Of a stretch of 64,000 nucleotides of DNA, positions 22,934-32,823 are shown one piece after another. How positions within the stretch are numbered: the first letter of the stretch is position 1; each line of letters opens with the position of its first letter. The notes under the pieces were generated by a model, which ran no database searches, was not told the DNA's origin, and saw only the letters and a list, made by a program, of their open reading frames with translations. Origin of the DNA: Phaeosphaeria sp. MPI-PUGE-AT-0046c (taxonomy: Eukaryota > Ascomycota > Dothideomycetes > Pleosporales > Phaeosphaeriaceae); assembly GCA_020747045.1 (NCBI GenBank), contig JAGTJN010000001.1, forward strand, positions 744,001 to 808,000, read 5' to 3'. Made by a program: the position numbers and the translations under genes.

Positions 22934-23522
22934 AAAGAGCGATATACCTGAAGGGAGCGCCACAGGAAGTCTCTGCCTATAAGGTCTCATGAGTTAGAAG
23001 CGGAGTACAGTGTGCTTCTAGAACATGACCTCGTTCAGAAGCCCCCTTTGGTCCTCTGACTGCTCTTACTCACGGTGTAAGTTTCTAAGCATTTTCTTAA
23101 TCGCCTTGTCGACACGGGTACAAAACTAGACTCACGAATATACGACTGGATGTTTTGTCTCGTATGCGATCTTACTCTCACTTTGCATAACGCTGTCAAC
23201 GTAAATCACACCATCAATATACAGACACTCGCGAATCATCGCTACCATAGTCGAGTCGCTGAGAAGCCTGCTGGGCAAGGAGTATGAGGATTGGGAGAAG
23301 CTTCCAGACTCGCAGCCCATACTGAAGGATGTGTTGCTCCAAGGGTGCTATGCGAAAATAGGGATGCGGATATGACTTGGGATGACGAAAGAAGATGTTT
23401 TTGCTTTTCAATAGTATATCCACCGTGTTGATGAGACGTCGACTTGCAGGACATATCAATACTGAAATTTCATGTCATGAACCGCTCCATGCAGATGTCC
23501 CAGCGCTCTCCGTCCTCCCCAC
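22934..23522. other. Intergenic region between convergent genes
   Basis: About 590 bp between two stop codons. No domain-bearing open frame; the short minus-strand frames at 23132-23459 overlap each other and are not supported. Confidence 0.4.
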
Positions 23523-24197
23523 TCAGTTCCAGTACGACACGCCCAGCTCCTCACCAAGCTTCACATCATCACCCTTCACCACGATCTTCTTAACAATCAC
23601 GCCAATCGTGTCCCACTTACTATCTGTATTCTTCACCTCCAACGACGAGTCCCTCCGCTTCCCCGCCTTGTCCTCCCCACCAGCCACCTCTCTCACAACC
23701 TCGTAGTTCCCATTCCCAATATCATGCAATCTCGCACGCTTATAACTCGCATTCGCTACCTGGCGATGCGCAACCACAAAGCCCGCATCACCTTGCTCCT
23801 TGATCCACTTCCTGGCCGCCTCGTCTTCCCACACTTTCTTGATCGCCGCATCTGCATCCTTGAGCAGCCGCACGCGCTGCTCCGCCGCCTCAATCGTGCC
23901 GGCCTCGGTGCCCTTGTCCAGCGGCTTCTGCACCAGGTGCGTGCCGCCAAAGCTCTCGACGAAGCGCCCTGACTCGGCATCGAGGAAGATGACGTCCTTG
24001 TACCACATTGTGCCGATGTCGTCGTAGTCTCTGTCCTCGAGCACGGAGGGATTGTGCTTGGACGACTTGGACACGAGCTGGCCGCAGGGGAGATCGGCTG
24101 CGGGGAGGGGACGGGGCAAGATGGCGAGGTCGGGGATGATGGAGGGGGAGAGGGGGCCTGAGAGGTGGGAGGGGCGGCGGGAGTACTTTGCGGCCAT
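23523..24197 (-). CDS. Unrecognised protein (224 aa)
   Basis: I do not recognise this protein. Single exon. I chose the ATG at 24197 (MAAKYSRRPSHL), where the leader is basic and proline-rich; an ATG-equivalent further up (24263) would add 22 residues. The middle is soluble and globular-looking (DYDDIGTMWYKDVIFLDAESGRF, ESFGGTHLVQKP), followed by a charged helix (EAAEQRVRLLKDADAAIKKVWEDEAARKWI) and a beta-like end (WDTIGVIVKKIVVKGDDVKLGEELGVSYW). No signal peptide and no membrane span. Coding potential is supported by the long GC-rich frame with ordinary residue composition and lack of low complexity. Confidence 0.6.
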   Translation of the reverse strand: MAAKYSRRPSHLSGPLSPSIIPDLAILPRPLPAADLPCGQLVSKSSKHNPSVLEDRDYDDIGTMWYKDVIFLDAESGRFVESFGGTHLVQKPLDKGTEAGTIEAAEQRVRLLKDADAAIKKVWEDEAARKWIKEQGDAGFVVAHRQVANASYKRARLHDIGNGNYEVVREVAGGEDKAGKRRDSSLEVKNTDSKWDTIGVIVKKIVVKGDDVKLGEELGVSYWN

Positions 24198-25069
24198 ATT
24201 GAGGGAGTGTGAAGCTGAAGATGGTAGATTAGAAGGAGTAATCAGGTTGTTTGTGCGTAGCAAATGTCAATTGAGCAGTATATGAGAGTTGAGAAGCTAC
24301 ATAAAGCTGAGCAGGAGCTCGTGTGAGTGAGGGGTTAGCAAGGCTTATGTGAGGTGATCTCATTGGAACCGCGTTTGGTGCAACCCATTTGTCTGGATGG
24401 GCGCGACCCCGCCCGCCACGGCGAAGGTTAATTGCAGGTCACGCGAATGTGCCTTGTTCCTGGATCCGGCAACGATGAGACCATTGTACTGGTGATGCGA
24501 CGCCATTCGGTGGTCATTAGAGTGGTGTGACGCATCAGGCGGACATGAGGTCGCGAAGACATGGCGTGTTGTTGTATTTGAGGTTGTGTAGGTGGGTCCG
24601 AGAATATATCGGAGTGGGTCTTCGGACATTCCGATGAGTTCCGATTTTTCGTTCTATACTTTAACACTTCCAAGCTCACCAGAGCAACATACACGATATA
24701 GAGCATTAACATTGTGGTCAATATAACCGGAGGTGGATATGGATGCGCTTGCATTAACGAAGAATACTCTTGTTCTCACGATGGATGATAAGTAGCGTAT
24801 TGAAGTGCCAGCCACCTTATGCCAAAGGCGATCCCATTCCTCCCTTGCAAGGAAAGCCATACAGCGCGGAAAAGAAAGACTATGCACGAACCAACAAAAA
24901 TTTCCATCGTAGTCATTTCAAATATAACACCATCCTTTCCCAAGCAACCCAAATCATCGATATTGATTAATACTCACACGCGTGGTGAGCAACTTCGACC
25001 ACGGGGAAGCAATACACCAATATCTTTGTCACGACTTTTTCTCTTGATCTTCATACGCCTTAGCAGACG
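24198..25069. other. Intergenic region
   Basis: About 870 bp, divergent leader of the preceding gene then AT-richer sequence. No gene supported; the overlapping short frames on both strands (24360-25073) have no domains. Confidence 0.4.
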
Positions 25070-26758
25070 CTAGAGCCCCTCTGACAACTTATTCCCAAGC
25101 GACGGAGAAGCATAGTCTCGCAATCCTCGCCGTTCTTTCTCAGACTGAGCGTAAGTTGGCGGGTCATCGCTCGATATACCAGTAGCACCGTAGTCTCGAT
25201 TCTGTGAAAGTTCCTGCGATGCGCCTCCACGAAGCGAGGGAATAGTCTTTGGGTCTGGAGCTCTGGGGTTCGCAGATTTTGCTTGTTGCGCCTCCCACGC
25301 TCTTCGTGCGGCTTCCACGGACGGAATTGCGACTGTGGCTAGACGGGGACGACTCTCTTGCAACCACTTCTCTTCATTTTCATAGAGTTTCTTGCGTTGT
25401 TGGAGTTGGAGTATGCTGTTTTGTAACACCTTGAGAGCTTCTTCTTGTTCCTCTGGCGAGCCCCGGTGTCGCATGATTCTGCTTCGAGGAGGTACAGCGT
25501 CAGGCTTGCTGCGACGAAACTTGTGGAATTTCAGATGTCGTTTCAATAGTACAATATCGGGCAAGCATTGAGGTTCCGCAGAGGATTCGGAGGATCCAAT
25601 TTCTGCCAGATTGGAAAGTGCCGTGGAAGCTGTTCGTAGATAAGCTTGTTGATCATTGTGACGACTTTCTAAATCGCGGACATCTTGTTGTAACAGAGCC
25701 TCGGTTGCATACAAAGAATGTGGAGCTCCATTGCGGAAGACTTGCAATATCGGTGTAACTTGACCTGCGGACTGCGCTGACTTTTGGTGTTGTCGAGCAA
25801 TGTCTGGTGAATAGATGCGAGAGAGCATGTCACGATCGCGATCTTGGTCTATAGGAAGTGAGGGTAGCTCCCGCTGGTGCGTAGCGGTTATTGTCGGTGC
25901 AGGAATGAGTGAAGGATTTGGCGATCTTGTCTTTGTTGCTCTTGGAGGCAATCTTCGTTTTGCCATCATCCGAGCACTTTTCATGTACTTCTTTGACCAT
26001 GGACCGGACGTGAGCCTTTGACGTGCGGCATCAGACAGACGTAGGCTGGAATGCAGATCGAGTCTACAGAGCAGGACAGACAGACCCTCCCGAGCTGCTG
26101 TAGAAAGGTGTGGGTGAAGAAAGACTCTTTCTGTGATGAATCTGATCCACTGCGGAAAAGGTTGATCGTACAGGCATTGCGTCCGCCCAAGCTCTCGACC
26201 TACGGGCAAGTGTTGATCAACGATAGTCTGGACAAGAATGTCTGCCACCGGCCCCTCAAGGATGACCCTCAAACAGAGCTCAAGGTTCCAAAGATTTATT
26301 CTGATGTTCTCATCCTCCAAAAACTTCTTAGCTTCAGGTATTGTGAAGGCGAGAAAGCATTGACCCGAGAGGTTCGTGGCTGTGGCGTTGCGTAAGAGAG
26401 CTGTCGAGAATGATTTCGTGAAGCACTTCCGAAGCTGCCCAGGTGGTGGCACAGTCCAGTGGAAGTCATGAAGACATGCTCGGAAGTACTCCACATCGAT
26501 GAGCTCCCCCTCCGGACTTTCAACACGTGCGAACTTTACAATGTGTGAGATGTCTTCCTTTGGCCTCATCTTCAATTTTCCAAACATGTTTTTGAGCCAA
26601 TTCATGTCGTGGGACAACGGAGGCGCCCGGGGCACACTCGGCTCCGGTGGCGACGGTGTCCGTGAATGTGTAGCACACTCAGATATGGATGTATTTGGAT
26701 GAGCTTTCGAGTGTGCTCTCGGTTTCGAGCTTCTCTTTTCTGCCGTGCGTTGCGCCAT
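25070..26758 (-). CDS. Unrecognised protein (562 aa) with C-terminal coiled coil
   Basis: No family recognised. Single exon of 562 residues. The N-terminus is basic and Ser/Pro-rich; residues about 50-260 look like a folded helical domain (DMNWLKNMFGKLKMRPKED, FRACLHDFHWTVPPPGQLR, LWNLELCLRVILEGPVADILV, FPQWIRFITERVFLHPHL). A disordered linker follows, then a predicted coiled coil (about 435-475: EEQEEALKVLQNSILQLQQRK) and a disordered tail (SSDDPPTYAQSEKE). No signal peptide or membrane span. Probably a lineage-specific cytoplasmic or nuclear protein; the PPTY string could bind WW domains but that is speculative. Confidence 0.65.
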   Translation of the reverse strand: MAQRTAEKRSSKPRAHSKAHPNTSISECATHSRTPSPPEPSVPRAPPLSHDMNWLKNMFGKLKMRPKEDISHIVKFARVESPEGELIDVEYFRACLHDFHWTVPPPGQLRKCFTKSFSTALLRNATATNLSGQCFLAFTIPEAKKFLEDENIRINLWNLELCLRVILEGPVADILVQTIVDQHLPVGRELGRTQCLYDQPFPQWIRFITERVFLHPHLSTAAREGLSVLLCRLDLHSSLRLSDAARQRLTSGPWSKKYMKSARMMAKRRLPPRATKTRSPNPSLIPAPTITATHQRELPSLPIDQDRDRDMLSRIYSPDIARQHQKSAQSAGQVTPILQVFRNGAPHSLYATEALLQQDVRDLESRHNDQQAYLRTASTALSNLAEIGSSESSAEPQCLPDIVLLKRHLKFHKFRRSKPDAVPPRSRIMRHRGSPEEQEEALKVLQNSILQLQQRKKLYENEEKWLQESRPRLATVAIPSVEAARRAWEAQQAKSANPRAPDPKTIPSLRGGASQELSQNRDYGATGISSDDPPTYAQSEKERRGLRDYASPSLGNKLSEGL

Positions 26759-27083
26759 GCGGACGTGAATGTGGGGTATGGATTGAAATTATGTTGAGTC
26801 TCAAAGGGACAGCGAATGTACACGAATAACAGGTGTGGTTGTAATGATGGCTGTGTGTAAGGTTGCAGTTGTGGTGGAACAGTCTGGGTGGACGATGGGT
26901 TAAACAACGCTCGCTAGCGGTCATAATTCATATCAATTGGGGAAGGAAGGCCCTAGGGATGACCGAGCAGGTGGCATGGACTTCATAACGAAAGAAAAAG
27001 GTACATGAAGCAACCAAAGCAGGGAATCATGACATCGGCGAGTCTTGTGTTGTGCATAAATTTCATGTTACTTCGCGTGGGTA
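26759..27083. other. Intergenic region
   Basis: 325 bp between the start of one minus-strand gene and the stop of PWP2. Promoter and 3' UTR sequence; no gene seen. Confidence 0.4.
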
Positions 27084-29849
27084 TCAATCGAATCCGAGCC
27101 AGTCGCCATCTTCGTCGTCGCTTTCGTCATCAGCCATCTCCTCGTCGACAGCTCCGTTCCCAATAGCCTTGACCCCAAAGTCCAGCGCGTCTCGCTCGCC
27201 CTTTTTCTCTATCGGTTGAGCAAGTAGGTACTCTATCCGATAGATATTCTCATCTGCTAGTCTTGCAAGTTCGGCTTGTATTCTCCGAACGGCCTTCTCC
27301 ACACTCCGTAGCTCTGCTTCGAGTCCATTCTTGTTGTCCTTCATCCATCGACCGTGTTTGCTAAGTAATGCTTCTATCCACACCAAGTTGAATTCAAGAT
27401 GTGGAGATTCATCAGCCTGGAGTGCAACAAATCGAAGTAGGCGGCCAAGGTATACAGATGGTAGATCCTTGACCACAAGGGAAATATCGGGTACGGGCGT
27501 GGCCTGGTAGACGCGGCGAACAAGGTTACGCTCATTGAGGCGGAAAGCCATGACCAAGGCTTTGAGATAGTCTCCATGTGCGAGTGTATCGAGAGTCGTG
27601 GATGGCGTGACGCTTATGTCGAGATCGAATGGATCAAATTGGAAAGTGTTGTCCAAGGAATAGATGAGCAGCCCTTCCGTGCTTGCTGCGCAAAAAGCAC
27701 GTCCGGTTGGCGAGAAAGCGACAGCGGGAACGCGAACCTCTGGTCTTGTTCGTCTGGCGCCAACACCTTTTTGAGCTCCAGGTAGGGTGGTATCGCGTCG
27801 ATCTTCTAGATCCGATGCCTCGCCTTGATCGTCGACAAGGCCTTGCGGCCCAGCGGCAGTGAGAAGCTTACTGTTTAGGAACTCTTGAGTGCCATCCAAA
27901 GACAAGTTGACAGAGACGGTAAACTTCTTCAGCAAAGCGCCAGACTGCACGTCATATAAGCAGATATACTTGCTGTTTCCACCGGCCAAGACGCAAGTTC
28001 CGTCGGCACTGTATTTGACAGTAGTGAAGGCCTTTGTTCCGGCTACATTCGCAGCTGTTCGGCGATCTGACATTTTGCGGCCACCTGATACATCTCTCCG
28101 TGCATCGAGCCCATTTTGTTGAACAGCATCGGAAACATCCCAGAAGGTTAGCTGCCCATCCAGAGTCGTGACAGCAATCTGCTTCGAATCAGGTCGGAAT
28201 GCGACACAGAGGATATCGGCCATTAGCTGCAAGGGTTCGCTTGTTTGAGTGCGAGCGAAGATGTTCCACACACGGACAGTCTTGTCCCAACTGCCACTGA
28301 CGAGAGCACTAGCATCCGGGGAGAATGCGAGGGATGAAACTGGTCCTTCGTGGCCTGACAGCCTATCAAGAAGCTGGCCAGTCTGGACGGACCAGATGTG
28401 AATGTCGAATGAGTCGATAGATCCAGCACAAACCACCTCGCCACTAGGATCCACTGCCAATGAGGAGAAGGATAGTCTCGAGGGTGCGGTGAAAGTCCGG
28501 AAGTTTCGGTATCTAATTAGATCCCATGCTCGGACTGAGCCATCGAGACTGGCGGTGAAGAGCACATTGCCCCTCTTTGCGAATTCGCAGGCAGATACTC
28601 CGCCCATGTGCTCTGTGAAAGTGACGACGCAGAAGCCCGATTTGACATCCCAGACCTTGATCTTGCCGTCGTCTGCTGCTGTAATGATACGCTGACCCTC
28701 GGGAGAGTAGGCGATGGTGTTCATCGAATCGAAGTGTCCTTGCTGTTTGAGCACGTACGACTCGGACTGCCATTCCCAGACCAGGAGCTGACCCAATTTC
28801 GATGCACCGAATGCTAGCCATTCACCAGTCTTGTTCATGGCAACAAAATCGATGTCGTTCTGTGATATACTCAGATTCTGTATCTGTGCAAAGTCCGGCA
28901 GTTCATGTATAAAAAAGAGACCGTGAGAGAAGCCAGTGACGAGCAGTTTCGATTCTGGGTGGAATTGGGCACACGTAACGTGCGCGTTATTCTGCATGAA
29001 GAAGTGTCGCTCGGCGATGCCCCACTGAAGGTTATCGTCGTTGTCTTCATCGGCGTCTTCGGGCGCATCGTACCGCAGCATGTACTTCCACACAAAGAGG
29101 GCACCGTCCTTGCTGACTGTGTAGATGGTCTCCTGGTCCTTGGAGAACCATGCGCCTACTATAGCCTGTCTGTGTCCACCGAGAGTAGTTTGTGCGCTGC
29201 CATCTTCTTGTTCGACGCTCCATATCCTTGCTGTCAGGTCTTTGGATGCGCTAAGGAAAAAGCGCGAGTCGGCGGACCATTCGATACTTTGGACCATGTC
29301 ATAATGTCCGGTATAGATGCGGTGTCGCACAAACGGCGCAAATTCGAGGTCGCCTTCTGCCACATCTGGGGTCGAAGGTGTGTGCCATACTTCAATCTTT
29401 CGCCCGATGCCTACTGCGAAATGCCGACCCGAGGGCGAGAAGGACAAAGACGTTACCTCTTCGCCGAGGGAGAAGTGGTACAGAACGATTCGGCGCGGGA
29501 CGTTTGTGAGGATGGCGCGACCGTCTTCGTCGACAGAGAGGAGGAGATTGCCGCGAGGGTTCAGAGCGAGGCGGGAGATATTCTTTCGGTGGGAGAAGGG
29601 TAGTGTATATGATTTGGAACTGAAAGGCTCCGTTAGTAGTAATTCCATAGCGGTGTACCATAAGACTCACTTGACCAAGTCAAATATGGAGACACGATTG
29701 CCGACGGGCGAGAGCAGACATGTTCCATCTGGGGTGAACAGCAGGTTTCCTCTGCTGTAGACGGTTCCGAGAAGGTTGGAGAACTGGGGCTTGTCAGTCA
29801 CGTGTGGAGCCGTAGGTTGAAGTGCAGTTACCTGAAAGTCCGTCTTCAT
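27084..29849 (-). CDS. PWP2: U3 snoRNP / SSU processome WD-repeat protein PWP2 (UTP1)
   Basis: Core of the UTP-B subcomplex of the small-subunit processome, needed for early cleavage of pre-18S rRNA in the nucleolus. Three exons on the minus strand: 29849-29832 (MKTDFQ only), 29783-29671 and 29619-27084, with introns of 48 and 51 bp; 888 residues (yeast about 920). The splices rebuild FSNLLGTVYSRGNLLFTPDG...LLSPVGNRVSIFDLVNSKSYTLPFSHRKNI, which matches the Pwp2 N-terminus closely. Tandem WD40 repeats form two propellers (GHYDMVQSIEWSADSRFFLS, GHRQAIVGAW, GHFDSMNTIAYSPEG, GHEGPVSSLAFSPD and others). The Utp12 domain (HGDYLKALVMAFRLNERNLVRRVY ... LLSKHGRWM) and an acidic tail (DEEMADDESDDEDGDW) end the protein. 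Divergent from the septin gene with a 419-bp shared promoter region. Confidence 0.95.
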
Positions 29850-30268
29850 CTTGTAATATCAAACAGCGACAATCATGGACGCATGGTGGCGGCGCATGGT
29901 AATGAGCGCATCGAGGACGTGAACTTTTTTGACATTCTGGCCCGAGCTCCGGCTGCTAGTGAAAATGGGCGGCGCGCACTTGCACTAGCGCGACTTCCCC
30001 GTTCAGGGACCGTGCCTGCCTGCCAAATGGGCAGAAAGGGGACCCAAACCAAATTGTCCACCAACACCATCGCCAATTCCCACACGACCCTTCGCGACCC
30101 CGTTCTCCGCGCCAGACTACCATTGCTGCGGCTGTCTACTGAGCTGTGTACCGAGCTCGTTCTTCTGAGTGCGTCTTCACACCAGCGGGCTCCAAACCAC
30201 GTCTCGCCCGCTAACACTCGCTCAGTCCCCATACACATTCCCCTTCAGGTCACACGCAAAACCTCGCC
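29850..30268. promoter_or_regulatory. Shared divergent promoter region PWP2 / septin
   Basis: 419 bp between two ATGs in opposite directions. The septin side is C-rich (about 30070-30268). No discrete TATA box seen. Confidence 0.5.
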
Positions 30269-31672
30269 ATGGCTGAGAATCTGTCCCCAATTGGCATTGC
30301 CAACGTACGTAAACCTGTCTCGACTCACATGACGATTCATATACTAATGGCTTCTCGCAGCTGCCCAACCAGCGGTATGCACACGCATGTCGACAAGACA
30401 CGAAAGCGTTGAGTCTAACGTGATACAGGCACAAGATTGTTGCGAAGCGCGGCGCTGCCTTCACCATCATGGTCAGCATCATCAAGCACTGCCCCATCTC
30501 TCTTACTGACTGTCACAGGTTGCTGGCGAGTCTGGGCTCGGAAAGACGACCTTCATCAACACCCTCTTCTCCACCACCATCAAGAACTATGCCGACCACA
30601 AGCGACGACACCACAAGCAGATGGACAAGACCGTCGAGATCGAGATTACAAAGGCTGAGCTCGAAGAGAAGTTCTTCAAGGGTCCGTAGCCCACCATTGC
30701 CCCATGTCCCATTGCCCTCTGCTAACGAGCGCAGTCCGCCTGACCGTCATTGACACCCCTGGCTTCGGCGACTACGTCAACAACCGCGACTCGTGGCAGC
30801 CCATCATTGAGTTCCTCGACGACCAGCACGAGTCGTACATGTTGCAGGAGCAGCAGCCCCGCCGTACCGACAAGATCGACCTCCGTGTCCATACCTGCCT
30901 GTACTTCATCCGACCCACCGGCCACACCCTCAAGCCCCTCGACATCGAGGTCATGAAGAAGCTCTGCACTCGCGTCAATTTGATTCCCGTCGTTGCCAAG
31001 GCCGACACACTGAGCCCGGCAGACTTGTTCAAGTTCAAGCAGCGGGTATGCTCCCTTGCCAACACGCCAAATCCAGTTACTGACAGAGTCTAGGTCCGCC
31101 AAGTCATTGACGCCCAGGGCATCAAGATTTACACCCCACCGCTCGAGGACGACGATGCCGCTGCCATGCAGCACGCCCGCGGTCTCATCGACGCCATGCC
31201 CTTCTCTGTCATTGGCTCCGAGAAGGACGTTCAGACCAACGACGGCCGCACTGTCAAGGGTCGCCAGTACGCTTGGGGTGTCGCCGAAGTCGAGAACGAG
31301 GAGCACTGCGACTTCAAGAAGCTCCGCGCCATCCTGATCCGCACCCACATGCTTGATCTCATCCACACCACCGAAGAGAACCACTACGAAGCCTACCGCG
31401 CGCAGCAAATGGAAACTAGGAAGTTCGGCGAAGCGCGCCCAAGGAAGCTGGACAACCCCAAGTTTAAGGAGGAGGAGGAGGCCCTGCGCAAGCGCTTTAC
31501 CGAGCAGGTCAAGGTCGAGGAGCAGCGATTCAGGCAGTGGGAACAAAAGCTGATCGCCGAGCGCGACCGCCTGAACAAGGACCTCGAGGCCAGTCACGCC
31601 GAGATCAAGCGTCTCGAGACCGAAGTCGACTCGCTCCAGGGCAGCATCAACCGCTCGCACGGACGTCGTTAA
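30269..31672 (+). CDS. CDC12: Septin, Cdc12 type
   Basis: GTP-binding filament subunit of septin rings and collars at septa, branches and hyphal tips. Six exons: 30269-30304, 30361-30374, 30429-30471, 30519-30681, 30735-31045, 31094-31672, 381 residues. Exon 2 is only 14 bp (LPNQR). Introns are 47-56 bp; intron 3 has a weak GTCAGC donor and intron 4 a GTCCGT donor, both confirmed by protein continuity. GTPase motifs: P-loop GESGLGKT (about 34-41), DTPGFGD (switch II), and AKAD (about 172). The septin unique element (YAWGVAEVENEEHCDF) and a C-terminal coiled coil (about 310-372) are present. ISxNLPNQR-like start and VRQVIDAQGIKIYTPPLEDDDAAA...AMPFSVIGSEK favour Cdc12 (AspC in Aspergillus) over Cdc3, Cdc10 and Cdc11. 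Confidence 0.93.
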
Positions 31673-32020
31673 GCGCACCGCAACGTTTCTTGGCCGCGGT
31701 ACTGGCGTTTCGATATTCTTCCTTCAAGATTCCCCTTCTTTCTCTTCTGATATGTTTGTAATGCCGCATCGCGGGAGGGTGATTGCCAGGATGGAACTAC
31801 ACGGCAAGGAAAACTTTACGGGCTTGGACTATGCTCTATGTGGTAGCATGTAGCTTTGATACTTGATCAATTAATATGCTGTAGTTGCGGCTGGTCGCAG
31901 AAGGGTTTCTCCTGGCTCATGTTCTCTCGGAACAATCGTGAAAAGCTAAAGTCACAGCGTGCCTCTTCCCATAAACACGACCTTTCGTCTGAACACCCGA
32001 TGCCATGATACAAAGTAGAT
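31673..32020. other. 3' UTRs of convergent genes
   Basis: About 350 bp between the septin stop and the stop of the minus-strand gene. T-rich after the septin (CTTCAAGATTCCCCTTCTTTCTCTTC). No gene seen. Confidence 0.45.
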
Positions 32021-32509
32021 CTATACCTTCAACCCTCCAAACACTCTATCCAACTCCTCTCCCTCCCTCTTCTTGTTGCTCTCGGCCTCCCTCTGTTGCG
32101 GATCATCGTCCATTATATTCTCAACCACCCCTTCCATCCTCTGGCCCCCTCCTCCGCCCGCAGCACTACTACTACTCTCCTCCTCGGGCTTGAGGATATG
32201 CACACCACTGTCCAACCACCCCGGCGCCAGTCTCCTCTTCTCAGCCAAATCCTCCGCTGCCCGTCTCTCCTCCCACTCCTTGAGCGTCTTCCTTGCGTCA
32301 GCCTCGAGTTTCTGCAAGTGCTGTTGGAGCGCGACGCAGGAGTTCAGTATGGAGTCGGGGTGTGCGGAGGTGCCAGAGGCGGAGGTGACGTAGGCTGGTG
32401 GTTGGTTTGGTTGGTTTTGCTGTTGTTGTTGTTGGTCTGAGGTGGTGTTTGAGAGGATAGAAGGAGGTAATGTGGAAGGCAGCGTGCGGTAGGAATATGG
32501 CAATGGCAC
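32021..32509 (-). CDS. Conserved fungal small protein of unknown function (5' exon unresolved)
   Basis: The open frame has no ATG before its core: 32509 is GTG, and the frame stays open upstream to a stop at 32708-32710 without an ATG, so the start must lie in an upstream exon that I could not fix. The visible part starts with a Pro/Ser-rich stretch and a glutamine run (DQQQQQQNQPNQ), then a helical core (SILNSCVALQQHLQKLEADARKTLKEWEERRAAEDLAEKRRLAPGW, shown in part) ending LDSGVHILKP, and an acidic, Gly/Ser-rich tail. The helical core with APGWLDSG looks conserved and suggests a real protein; the name and role are unknown. Upstream frames at 32595-32823 may contain the first exon. Confidence 0.55.
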   Translation of the reverse strand: MPLPYSYRTLPSTLPPSILSNTTSDQQQQQQNQPNQPPAYVTSASGTSAHPDSILNSCVALQQHLQKLEADARKTLKEWEERRAAEDLAEKRRLAPGWLDSGVHILKPEEESSSSAAGGGGGQRMEGVVENIMDDDPQQREAESNKKREGEELDRVFGGLKV

Positions 32510-32823
32510 AGAGGTAGGGAGGGAGAGGAAGGGGGAGATTGTCAGTGGGACCTGGGCGAGGAGGGGGTGCGGATCTGGAGGGTGTAGTGTTGTGTCAGCT
32601 AGATGCGCTTGGTTGAGGGAATTGCGATGGTGCAGAGCGCCGGCGCGGCGTGTACGGGATGGAGCTTGTTGTGTAAGGGAACGCTTCTTGGGGTATTGCT
32701 TGAAGCTTCATTGAAGCTATCCCGAGCGCAGAGAAGCTCCACTGCCGCGCCTCGTGCTGGCGCATTGCGGGGAATGGCGCATGCAGTAGCATGTGGCAAT
32801 CGCCAGATTCGGGAAACACTCAC

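Noticed and set aside
30722..31678. 318-codon minus-strand frame over the septin gene
   Set aside because: Antisense shadow of a GC3-rich coding exon; Val/Leu/Asp-rich with no domain, and the plus strand is clearly a septin.
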